NCBI GenBank assembly: GCA_913064935.1
Contig: CAJYBF010000063.1
Coordinates: 1-6,264 of the forward strand
Direction: 5' to 3'
DNA: 6,264 bases
DNA from: an uncultured Mollicutes bacterium
GTDB lineage: Bacteria > Bacillota_I > Bacilli_A > MAG-NZ
Shown: positions 1-5,349 of the stretch, piece by piece
Layout: each line of letters begins with the position of its first letter
How positions within the stretch are numbered: position 1 is the stretch's first letter
The notes under the pieces: generated by a model
Database searches by the model: none
Told to the model about the DNA's origin: nothing
Seen by the model: only the letters and a program-made list of their open reading frames with translations
Program-made: the position numbers and the translations under genes

Positions 1-520
1 TATTAGGTAATCCGGGTACCGTTTGGGTTAAATCGCTCATTACTCCTTTAAGATTACGGAAATACGCGCATTCACTTAGATGTACAAGCATAAATGTCCT
101 TGACTTGGCTGCTTCTAAATCCTCCGCTGTGGCTATGATTATCTGGCTGTGAGTGCCTTCAAATTTCAGTTTCTTTTCGTTTGATTTCTTTATGCGAAGT
201 ACGTCCTCTTCGCAGCAACCCTTTTTTAATCTAGCATTCTCAATTCTAAGTTTCATAACTTCCAATTCGAGTTTTTCCATATCTGTTAGATTCTTACGAT
301 TTATATATTTGGCTAAGGGATTTCCATTCCTTTTTTTGTCTTTTAAACCTTTTGGACCCTCACTTCTAAACAAAGATACCCATCTTGAGAGATTTGAGCT
401 ATGTACACCTTCATTCCTCTCAATTTCCATCATCTGTTCACCATTCATGATTCTGTTCACATATTCTACTTTCTCATCAAAAGAATATTTTCTATTCTTT
501 CCACCTTTGTTTCTCGCCAT
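1..520 (-). CDS. IS3-type OrfA helix-turn-helix region fused in frame to a phage large-terminase (TerL) fragment; partial, runs off the left edge
   Basis: The frame is open for all 173 visible codons from ATG at 520, preceded by a strong AAAGGAGG ribosome site. Residues about 10-60 look like the IS3/IS150-type OrfA helix-turn-helix (SSNLSRWVSLFRSEGPKGLK), and 78-100 form the OrfA leucine-rich coiled coil ending RIENARLKKG. Codons 98-100 read TTA AAA AAG, the A6G heptamer where IS3 elements shift -1 into OrfB. The -1 frame here stops after about 20 codons, so OrfB is absent. From about residue 102-113 the protein changes to phage terminase large subunit: KKLKFEGTHSQIIIATAED, then a Walker-B-like MLVHLSECAYF, then LTQTVPGLPN. 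The codons also become more GC-rich there. The ATPase Walker A region is missing, so packaging activity is not expected from the visible part. Most likely this is a deletion product between an IS and a prophage. Family calls are from recognition, and the exact junction is uncertain. Confidence 0.75.
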   Translation of the reverse strand, partial: MARNKGGKNRKYSFDEKVEYVNRIMNGEQMMEIERNEGVHSSNLSRWVSLFRSEGPKGLKDKKRNGNPLAKYINRKNLTDMEKLELEVMKLRIENARLKKGCCEEDVLRIKKSNEKKLKFEGTHSQIIIATAEDLEAAKSRTFMLVHLSECAYFRNLKGVMSDLTQTVPGLPN

Positions 521-553
521 GGTTATTCCTCCTTTAATTCAATTGTACATAAA

Positions 554-595
554 AAGATGCTTGTTTACACTTTTTACTGTGTATACAAACATCTT
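554..595 (-). mobile_element. Probable IS terminus with a strong hairpin upstream of OrfA
   Basis: Two 17-base arms (554-570 and 579-595) pair with only two mismatches around an 8-base loop. Read on the minus strand, the hairpin is followed by five T residues (555-551), so it looks like an intrinsic terminator sitting just upstream of the OrfA start. On the same strand, TGTATACACAGTAAAAAG (587-570) resembles IS150-group ends, which begin TGT and carry an AAAAAGT tract. A terminator-like hairpin there would shield the transposase from outside transcription, as in many IS elements. The opposite IS end is not in the window, so the element boundary cannot be proved. Confidence 0.5.
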
Positions 596-654
596 ACCAG
601 TTCACTCAATGTCCCTTTAGCTTGTATTACTATTTTTTTGTACTCAAGTCAGTA

Positions 655-686
655 TCGAATTAACGACATATGGATTTTCAATCCTA
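655..686 (+). repeat. Boundary repeat, copy 1: core plus module A hairpin
   Basis: The core AACGACATAT (662-671) is followed by the module A hairpin GGATT-TTC-AATCC (672-684). The stretch TCGAA just before the core matches the end of module B elsewhere, as if the first half of B had been lost. The unit lies between the leftward OrfA-TerL gene and the rightward DUF3888 gene. Nothing else is recognised in the 521-790 gap apart from the IS-end hairpin and the ribosome site of the next gene. Confidence 0.8.
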
Positions 687-790
687 TCCAAGAAATATTT
701 TCTCCACTATTTAATGATCATAAAATCCCATTAGATGTGAATTTGCATTCAAGTCTCTAATTTACTGATAATAGAATAGGAGTTGATTTA

Positions 791-1270
791 ATGAAAAAGA
801 TGATAATAATTATTTTTAGCTTGTCAGTGATATTATATTTTTCAGTTAACATGCTTGTTAGACAAGAAAATGTTATAAAAAGTGGTTCAATATTGAGTCA
901 AGAATCCGATAAAACAGATTGGGAAAATGAACAGTATTATGAAATAATATTAACAATCCTACATCCATATGTAAAAAAAGAGATAGAAAACTACTATGAT
1001 AAAATACTAATATCCCCTCCATCAGTACCTCCATATGTTATGGAGATTTTAAGTATAGAAAAGCCAGATAGGATGAATACATATAAATTCCTTATCACTA
1101 TTAATGTAAGACCCTATGTTTCTGCTCATCATAATGTAGGTGAAGATGAATTGGAGTTTATCATAGACTTAAAAGAAATAAAATTAGAAGACTATAGACA
1201 TATCAAGGATTATGAATTATCACCCCACGTGAAACATTATTATAAGAATGGTATTAACCAGGTTAGTTAA
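791..1270 (+). CDS. DUF3888-like membrane-anchored or secreted protein, 159 aa
   Basis: The ATG at 791 follows AGGAG with 8 bases between. Residues 4-22 are a hydrophobic segment after MKK, so the protein is exported with either an uncleaved anchor or a signal peptide. The rest resembles the DUF3888 family of Bacilli: a helix ILTILHPYVKKEIENYY (53-69), then PPYVMEILSIEKP (80-92), then VRPYVSAHHNVGEDELEF (106-123), and a closing EDYRHIKDYE (133-142). Length and domain order fit a complete family member. The biochemical function of the family is unknown to me, and no catalytic residues stand out. The gene stands alone between boundary repeats, with its own terminator just downstream. The assignment comes from remembered family pattern and was not checked against a profile. 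Confidence 0.75.
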   Translation: MKKMIIIIFSLSVILYFSVNMLVRQENVIKSGSILSQESDKTDWENEQYYEIILTILHPYVKKEIENYYDKILISPPSVPPYVMEILSIEKPDRMNTYKFLITINVRPYVSAHHNVGEDELEFIIDLKEIKLEDYRHIKDYELSPHVKHYYKNGINQVS

Positions 1271-1292
1271 CTAAAATTATATTACGATCGAT

Positions 1293-1330
1293 AATAACAA
1301 CTTTTTTAGGTGTTATTTTATTATTTTATC
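1293..1330 (+). terminator. Probable intrinsic terminator of the DUF3888 gene
   Basis: AATAACA (1293-1299) pairs with TGTTATT (1311-1317) around an 11-base loop and is followed on the plus strand by a T-rich stretch, TTATTATTTT. It begins 23 bases after the stop codon of the DUF3888 gene. Because the leftward 31-residue gene ends at 1358, the same hairpin may also act on that transcript, though less well since its T tract on the minus strand is poor. Confidence 0.5.
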
Positions 1331-1357
1331 AAAATATGTCTTTTGAATCGTTATAAA

Positions 1358-1453
1358 CTATCTAGCCAAAATAATTACTTCGATTATTGTTGCAATTATT
1401 ATTCCTATGACTATAATTCTATTACGAGTCTTATTATTCTTTTCGTTATCCAT
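1358..1453 (-). CDS. 31-residue single-pass membrane peptide
   Basis: The ORF begins ATG at 1453, seven bases after a very G-rich ribosome site (GGGGGG, with AAATAAA before ATG), and ends TAG at 1358-1360. The product has a charged, Asn-rich start (MDNEKNNKTRNR), then a hydrophobic helix IIVIGIIIATIIEVIIL ending AR. That is enough for one membrane span with a positively charged entry side and a single Glu inside the helix. I recognise no family. Type I toxin peptides, small regulatory membrane peptides and phage-like small proteins all look like this. An extended -10 (TGATATAAT) lies about 40 bases upstream. The ribosome site, promoter and clear hydrophobic pattern favour a real gene over chance. 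Confidence 0.55.
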   Translation of the reverse strand: MDNEKNNKTRNRIIVIGIIIATIIEVIILAR

Positions 1454-1492
1454 TTTATTTCCCCCCATTTCATAGATAATACTGTTTTTACA

Positions 1493-1501
1493 ATTATATC
1501 A
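1493..1501 (-). promoter_or_regulatory. Extended -10 promoter element for the 31-residue peptide
   Basis: On the minus strand the sequence reads TGATATAAT, a consensus extended -10 (TG, one base, TATAAT). It sits about 40 bases upstream of the peptide start, allowing a short leader. No good -35 lies at 17 bases, which extended -10 promoters tolerate. Confidence 0.5.
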
Positions 1502-1512
1502 TAACAAAAACA

Positions 1513-1530
1513 AGACACCTAGGAAGGTGT
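1513..1530 (-). terminator. Hairpin with a T-rich tail on the minus strand
   Basis: ACACCT and AGGTGT (six perfect pairs, four-base loop) are followed on the minus strand by CTTGTTTTTG. It would stop leftward transcription coming from the repeat region before the promoter of the 31-residue peptide. Its plus-strand right arm (AGGTGTTATT) also looks like the start of a decayed module B, so it may be part of the boundary repeat instead of a terminator. Confidence 0.35.
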
Positions 1531-1605
1531 TATTGTAGCATTAGTACGACATACGGATTTTCAATCCTAGAATGGTGGTGTTGGAGATCTAAAATGCACT
1601 AAATT
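1526..1605 (+). repeat. Boundary repeat, copy 2: degenerate B, core, module A, then module B
   Basis: GGTGTTATTGTAGC (1526-1539) resembles a worn module B and runs into the core ACGACATAC (1546-1554), which abuts the module A hairpin GGATTTTCAATCC (1555-1567). A clearer module B follows (GGTGTTGGAGATCT, 1577-1590) and ends AAAATGC. GCATTAG (1538-1544) can pair with CTAAAATGC (1589-1597) with two bulged bases, so the whole unit could fold as one long hairpin. It separates the 31-residue peptide from the PH-domain gene. Confidence 0.75.
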
Positions 1606-1632
1606 GTTTTTCATCTTTCTTTTACATATATA
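1604..1632 (+). promoter_or_regulatory. Possible promoter of the PH-domain gene
   Basis: TTGTTT (1604-1609) is separated by 17 bases from TATATA (1627-1632), in the 100-base AT-rich leader between the boundary repeat and the gene. The match is moderate and the region is AT-rich, so chance matches are likely. Confidence 0.35.
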
Positions 1633-1693
1633 AATATGTTATCTTTAGTTATTAAACTAAACTAGACAATCGGTAGTTACTAGGAGTGATACA

Positions 1694-2095
1694 ATGAAAT
1701 ATCAAGCTAAAGTAGACATTTGGATTCGAGTATTATTGTATGTCATTTTGTCAATGTTTTTTGCTTTAATATTTTTCGTTCCAAATGAAGAGAGATACGT
1801 AATTGTTATAGTCACTTTGTCTTTAGCTATTATAATTTTTCCTTTATTATATGGATACTATGAGATGAGGGGTGAATATTTGTATATTCGCAAAAGTATT
1901 TTTACTAAAAAAATACCTTATGATAAAATTAAGTCCTTGAAACTTTGTAAAAACTTTAAAAGTAGATATCCAATGACACTAGAAAGAATTGAAATCAATG
2001 AACACGACAAAGGCTCGATTAGAGGGACAACGTATATTGGACCAAAAAACCGAGATGATATGTTCTGTGAATTAAAAAAAAGATGCCATAATTGA
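1694..2095 (+). CDS. Two-helix membrane protein with a bacterial PH domain, 133 aa
   Basis: The ATG at 1694 follows TAGGAG at a normal distance. Residues 11-29 and 35-53 are two membrane helices joined by a short loop containing PNEERY. Residues about 55-131 resemble the small bacterial PH domain formerly DUF1200 (bPH_4): GEYLYIRKSIFTKKIPYDKI, then SRYPMTLERIEI, and a final IGPKNRDDMFCELKKRC matching the family's typical ending 'I-x-P-K-x-x-x-x-F-x-x-x-L'. This layout, two helices then a PH-like beta domain on the cytoplasmic side, is common in Bacillota proteins of unknown role. Bacterial PH domains often mediate protein contacts, and whether this one binds lipid cannot be told. The gene stands alone between two boundary repeats, and its stop codon overlaps a long hairpin. 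Confidence 0.75.
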   Translation: MKYQAKVDIWIRVLLYVILSMFFALIFFVPNEERYVIVIVTLSLAIIIFPLLYGYYEMRGEYLYIRKSIFTKKIPYDKIKSLKLCKNFKSRYPMTLERIEINEHDKGSIRGTTYIGPKNRDDMFCELKKRCHN

Positions 2096-2128
2096 ACTAA
2101 AGAAATCGGTTAGCGGTTTCTTTAGTTC
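2094..2128 (+). terminator. Long hairpin overlapping the stop codon of the PH-domain gene
   Basis: GAACTAAAGAAATC (2094-2107) pairs with GGTTTCTTTAGTTC (2115-2128): 14 pairs with one G-T wobble and a 7-base loop. It begins inside the TGA stop. There is no T tract after it; module B of the boundary repeat begins at its last base. It may act as a transcript end or stabiliser, or its right arm may be the left half of the repeat, since a related TTAGTGGTTTCTT sequence lies in front of module B at 3441. Confidence 0.45.
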
Positions 2129-2181
2129 GGTGTTGGAAACCGAAATAATGCTTTTGAATGACATACGGATTTTCAATCCTC
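2128..2181 (+). repeat. Boundary repeat, copy 3: module B followed by module A
   Basis: Module B reads CGGTGTTGGAAACCGAAA (2128-2145) and continues into TAATGC. Eight bases later comes the variant core ATGACATAC (2158-2166) and the module A hairpin (2167-2179). TTCGGT and ACCGAA within B form a small stem around the loop GTTGGAA. Here B comes before A, whereas at 1555-1590 A precedes B. Confidence 0.8.
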
Positions 2182-2200
2182 TATTGTACTTCGCAAAATA

Positions 2201-2232
2201 AAACTCTACTGATTATGAAATCAATAGAGTTT
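2201..2232 (-). terminator. Intrinsic terminator of the lipoprotein gene
   Basis: AAACTCTACTGATT (2201-2214) pairs with AATCAATAGAGTTT (2219-2232) with a single mismatch and a four-base loop. On the minus strand the stem runs into TTTTATTTTG. It lies 5 bases beyond the stop of the leftward lipoprotein gene, the classic place for its terminator. Confidence 0.8.
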
Positions 2233-2236
2233 AAAA

Positions 2237-3334
2237 TCAATTAAGTAGTTCAAAATAGTTGTTAAGTGAATCTATAAATACTTCAATTTCATTACTAGAT
2301 AAGATTTGTAATCGATAAAAGTTGTCCTCATGTTCAAAATCAATATGATGAAAATATAATTTTTCATCTGGGTTAACAAGAACAGAACTATAATAAATTT
2401 CCTTTGGTGAATTTTCTGCAAGTGTTGACCAGTCAAATATTTGAAGTTCATTATCAATGAATACTTGCACATCTACACGACCGTTAAAGTCAATGCCATA
2501 ACCATACGCATTAGGTTCATGTTCACATGTTGCAACAGTTATATCATATTTCGCAATAGTCGTTACTTGATCTGAGAACAAATGTAATATACCTTCTTGT
2601 TCAAGAATATCTTTGAATATTTCTTCATCAAGCTGCAAATTAGATGAGCTCTTACCATCTCTAAGACATATTGCATAGTCTTTAGGATCTATCCTTGAAT
2701 TATCTTGATTATGTATAGTACCTAATGTTGACTCATCTTTTGTTAACACCCAATTCTTAAAGTGCTCTTCCATCTCTACTATATCTTGTTCAAATAGTGA
2801 GAAGTATGCCCCGTAAATTACATCTTCAATTTTTACACTAAACTTTATGTAATTATCATATAAATTGTAGAAATAAAGTAATCCATCATTTTCCACATAA
2901 TTATTATATTTATCAGTATCTATCTCTTCAGAACTTGACTTCAACATATGAACTTGAGCTAATCCACTATTTGTTCTTACATTGTAACTAACAATCAAGT
3001 CATAACCATCACAGGTTGGCTTTGTAAGAGAATATCCTATGAATTCATCAGAGTTTAGGTTCAAATCGAATGTTTCAATTCTTTCATATTCAAGAATGTT
3101 CAGAAAAATGTCTTCTGTCAACTCTTTCTTAGTTTCGGCAGTACTTCCATCGTAACAGCTTGTATATTCAGAGTAATCCCAGTCATCAGTTGTGAGTTTA
3201 GGTTCGACATGAATTTCTACACACTCGTTACCTATTTGAGTATAACCTTCGGTACATTCAAGGATGCTCATTGTTTCAGTTTTACATGCTGTTAAACTTA
3301 ATACAAACATAGTCATAATTAGTAATTTTTTCAC
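2237..3334 (-). CDS. Lipoprotein with two tandem copies of an unrecognised domain, 365 aa
   Basis: The start is GTG at 3334, chosen because GTGGAG lies seven bases upstream and the product then opens with a complete lipoprotein signal: MKK, a hydrophobic stretch, and the lipobox LTAC with Cys17. Residues 27-38 (CTEGYTQIGNEC) are a Cys-flanked motif often found after the lipobox in Tenericutes-like and related Bacillota lipoproteins. The rest is an internal duplication. Residues 58-195 and 221-363 share a C-x-DG start (Cys60, Cys223), L-x-E-x-IF-x-x-ILE (72-82 and 235-245), a second Cys (108, 270), and a YF...F-x-x-x-L-N-x-Y-F type ending. Each copy could hold one disulphide. The domain is not one I recognise. 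The protein is probably anchored to the outer face of the membrane. It is a single-gene unit with its own terminator and probable promoter. Confidence 0.85.
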   Translation of the reverse strand: MKKLLIMTMFVLSLTACKTETMSILECTEGYTQIGNECVEIHVEPKLTTDDWDYSEYTSCYDGSTAETKKELTEDIFLNILEYERIETFDLNLNSDEFIGYSLTKPTCDGYDLIVSYNVRTNSGLAQVHMLKSSSEEIDTDKYNNYVENDGLLYFYNLYDNYIKFSVKIEDVIYGAYFSLFEQDIVEMEEHFKNWVLTKDESTLGTIHNQDNSRIDPKDYAICLRDGKSSSNLQLDEEIFKDILEQEGILHLFSDQVTTIAKYDITVATCEHEPNAYGYGIDFNGRVDVQVFIDNELQIFDWSTLAENSPKEIYYSSVLVNPDEKLYFHHIDFEHEDNFYRLQILSSNEIEVFIDSLNNYFELLN

Positions 3335-3368
3335 TTTGTATCTCCACTTCTATTTGATATTTACAGTA

Positions 3369-3398
3369 TGTATAGTCTTACATATAAATATATTAACA
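3369..3398 (-). promoter_or_regulatory. Possible promoter of the lipoprotein gene
   Basis: On the minus strand TGTTAA (3398-3393) and TATACA (3374-3369) are 18 bases apart and lie about 35 bases upstream of the GTG start. The match to sigma-A hexamers is only fair and the region is very AT-rich. Confidence 0.35.
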
Positions 3399-3430
3399 CG
3401 TTATTTGTGTATATTCTATAAGTATCATAT

Positions 3431-3500
3431 AACGACTTTCTTAGTGGTTTCTTATTATTCAATCTAACACTACGGTGTTGGAGACCGAAACGACGTATAT
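3431..3500 (+). repeat. Boundary repeat, copy 4: extended module B
   Basis: This is the fullest module B, CGGTGTTGGAGACCGAAA (3473-3490), followed by the core ACGACGTAT (3490-3498). Upstream, TTAGTGGTTTCTT (3441-3453) matches the sequence before module B at 2111-2123, and TTCAATCTAA (3458-3467) looks like a worn module A. TCTAACAC (3463-3470) pairs with GTGTTGGA (3475-3482) through eight pairs with one wobble. The outer GGTTTC (3446-3451) can pair with GAGACC (3481-3486). The unit lies between the start of the lipoprotein gene and the end of the SpoVAF-like gene. No separate terminator for the latter is visible. Confidence 0.75.
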
Positions 3501-3530
3501 CACAGTACATAGTTTCACTTTTTCTTAATC

Positions 3531-4931
3531 TTAATTTGATTTTCTAAATCTAAATATATAGTTTACTAATTTCTTTATATTTAAAGGAATTAATGGATAT
3601 AAATAATGTCTCCCAAACGCTTTTCTTGTTGCAAGAAAAAGAAAAAGAATCATTAGGGTACCTAATAAACCATAAAGTCCAAAAAAATAAATACTAATTA
3701 TTTGAACTATTGTAAATGATAAGAATGCATAATGTAGTTCATTTACAAACATTGTTTTAGCAAATAGATATGCTATTAACACACTTAATACTATACTAGG
3801 TGCTAATAACTTACTTTCAATACCCGCTCCACTAATTACTATCGTTGTAGCTAAAATTAATGCAGTTCTATGAATCTTTGGTGTTGTGAAAAGAGCAATT
3901 GATATAGTCATAAAGCAAGTCATTATAAATAATATTTGGGCCAATACAGGTACTTTATATTCTTCTGGAATTTTCAAATACTCTACTGATTTTGGTATAG
4001 CTTCTGGATTCATAGCTAGATAATACCAATACGGAATAACTATTAAGACAATAAGAATAAGAGTTAAGTTTACTATTTTGAATAATGTTGCTGTATATGG
4101 TGATATCTGATGATGTTCAATATTCCCTAACATATCAATTAGATTGATTGGCACTATTAATCCATTTGGACTATTATCAGTTAAAATTCCTATATATCCT
4201 TTGGTAAGTTCAGCTGCGAACACATCTGGTCGCTCTGTTATTTTAGAATATGGCAGCGGATTTATTTTCTTTGGAAATAGTACCTCTTGTAAAGCTTGGT
4301 TACCCATAGTAAATTCTTTAACTGTTGTATTACTTAATTTATATTTGATTTCATTAAGTACCTCTTTGTCTGCTTTATTATCTAGATAACAAAGCACAAC
4401 GTCAAGTTGCGATATCTCACCAACTTTTAACATTTCGTATCGCAGTTTCGGATGCTTTATTCTCCTTCTTACAAGCGCAGTATTTACAATTATATTTTCC
4501 ACAAAACCATCATTGCTACCTCTGACTGTCGGCTCATTTTGTGATTCCTCTGGAGTTCTCGAGGGATAGCTCCTTGTATCAATTATGATTCCCTCTGTAT
4601 ACCCATTAACTAATATGACCATGCATCCAGACATAACATTTAATACAAGTTTATCCATTTCTGTTGTCTTCTCAACTTGCATATGAACTAACTTATTTTC
4701 AAAAATTTCTAATAGTCTACTTGAGCCTTTTGACTCGTAGTCTTCATTAATCTTTAGTAAATTTTCTAATAAATCAGAAACAATTAATGAGTCTATTAAT
4801 CCATTGATTGTATACATAGACACATCTGTACCTAGCACCTTAAACTTTCTTAAGACAACATCAAAATTGATACCAAAGCCTAGTTTTTCACTAATATATA
4901 ATTCATTCCCGTGAATATCTTCTGATAACAT
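3531..4931 (-). CDS. spoVAF: SpoVAF-like protein (GerA/SpoVAF family spore membrane protein), 466 aa
   Basis: Family landmarks are clear. The N-terminal half contains SYPSRTPEES (121-130), RGSNDGFVENIIVNTALVRR (137-156) and ITERPDVFAAEL (231-242), matching the GerA A-subunit/SpoVAF signature. Five or six membrane helices follow from about 284 to 435, then a conserved-looking tail GRHYLYPLIPLN (440-451). The absence of a long GerAA-like N-terminal extension and the C-terminal pattern fit SpoVAF better than a germinant-receptor A subunit, and the length is close to family size. In Bacillus, SpoVAF sits in the inner spore membrane and contributes to germination. The ATG at 4931 is preceded in frame by a stop, so no longer form exists. 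Its ribosome site is weak (only AGGTG, about 16 bases upstream), suggesting low translation or a special signal. The usual spoVA operon neighbours are missing on both sides. Confidence 0.85.
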   Translation of the reverse strand: MLSEDIHGNELYISEKLGFGINFDVVLRKFKVLGTDVSMYTINGLIDSLIVSDLLENLLKINEDYESKGSSRLLEIFENKLVHMQVEKTTEMDKLVLNVMSGCMVILVNGYTEGIIIDTRSYPSRTPEESQNEPTVRGSNDGFVENIIVNTALVRRRIKHPKLRYEMLKVGEISQLDVVLCYLDNKADKEVLNEIKYKLSNTTVKEFTMGNQALQEVLFPKKINPLPYSKITERPDVFAAELTKGYIGILTDNSPNGLIVPINLIDMLGNIEHHQISPYTATLFKIVNLTLILIVLIVIPYWYYLAMNPEAIPKSVEYLKIPEEYKVPVLAQILFIMTCFMTISIALFTTPKIHRTALILATTIVISGAGIESKLLAPSIVLSVLIAYLFAKTMFVNELHYAFLSFTIVQIISIYFFGLYGLLGTLMILFLFLATRKAFGRHYLYPLIPLNIKKLVNYIFRFRKSN

Positions 4932-4988
4932 GAATTAGCTCATATAACACCTCACTACTACTATTGTTATCTATGTTTGTAAATATAT

Positions 4989-5042
4989 GTAAAAAGTCTC
5001 CAACCAGAGACTTTGAAATCACTTTGTCGAAAAACGACATAT
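4989..5042 (-). repeat. Inverted module B hairpin plus a second hairpin carrying the core
   Basis: AAAGTCTC (4993-5000) and GAGACTTT (5007-5014) form a perfect 8-bp stem with a six-base loop. Read on the minus strand the loop and right arm give GGTTGGAGACTT, matching module B (GTTGGAGACTT at 5224-5234), so this is the only inverted B copy. Just downstream TGTCG-AAAAA-CGACA (5025-5039) forms a second hairpin containing AACGACATAT (5033-5042), identical to the core at 662-671. No module A follows. The unit lies upstream of the SpoVAF-like gene and could belong to its leader. Confidence 0.6.
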
Positions 5043-5209
5043 TCTTATACAACTATATTCCGCATATTAACCATCTCAATAACAATTTCAACTCGGAACT
5101 GGGCGTAAAAACAATGAGATTTATAGCGACCAGAGTTCCATTGACCGAACCACTGGACCTTGCAAGATTTGTTAAACGGATTATAAAACCATAGTGCACT
5201 CGTAGTTTG

Positions 5210-5325
5210 AATAGTCCAACGATGTTGGAGACTTAAACAACGCATAGTACTAGAAAAAGACTCAATGTACAAGGGTTTAAGTATTCATATACGATTGTCC
5301 AATAACGCATGGATTTTCAATCCTA
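5210..5325 (+). repeat. Boundary repeat, copy 5: module B, about 65-base spacer, module A
   Basis: TCCAAC-GAT-GTTGGA (5215-5229) is a perfect 6-bp hairpin at the heart of module B, which continues GACTTAAACAACGCAT (5230-5245). After a spacer, AATAACGCAT (5301-5310) repeats the core variant AACGCAT and abuts the module A hairpin GGATTTTCAATCC (5311-5323). The B end and the A start here share the same core variant, as would be expected if one site had been split by insertion of the spacer. Confidence 0.75.
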
Positions 5326-5326
5326 T

Positions 5327-5349
5327 AAAAAAAACGGAACAAGTCCGTT
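5327..5349 (-). terminator. Intrinsic terminator of the 35-residue gene
   Basis: AACGGA (5333-5338) and TCCGTT (5344-5349) form a six-pair stem with a five-base loop. On the minus strand the stem runs straight into eight T residues (5334-5327). It lies 14 bases past the stop of the leftward 35-residue gene. Confidence 0.85.

Noticed and set aside
153..760. Plus-strand frames of 155 and 119 codons overlapping the OrfA-TerL gene
   Set aside because: They are antisense to a frame with a strong ribosome site and recognisable protein families, have no good ribosome sites, and their Phe/Ser-rich products are typical shadows.
743..772. Promoter TTGCAT/GATAAT for the DUF3888 gene
   Set aside because: The start of transcription would fall on or next to the ribosome site, leaving no usable leader.
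1310..1504. Plus-strand 64-codon frame
   Set aside because: It is antisense to the 31-residue peptide gene, has no ribosome site, and its Tyr/Asn/Ile-rich product reads as AT-rich noise.
2272..2472. Minus-strand 66-codon frame inside the lipoprotein gene
   Set aside because: Same strand as the lipoprotein but in another frame, without a start signal; a shadow.
3264..3467. Plus-strand 67-codon frame
   Set aside because: It overlaps the lipoprotein start and its upstream region in antisense and lacks a ribosome site.
4144..4389. Plus-strand 81-codon frame
   Set aside because: It is antisense to the SpoVAF-like gene, whose family motifs are clear.
4964..5272. A 76-codon plus frame and a 75-codon minus frame in the gene-poor interval
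   Set aside because: Both run through repeat hairpins or module B and have no ribosome site. The interval is described as a region, with only its GC-richer part flagged.
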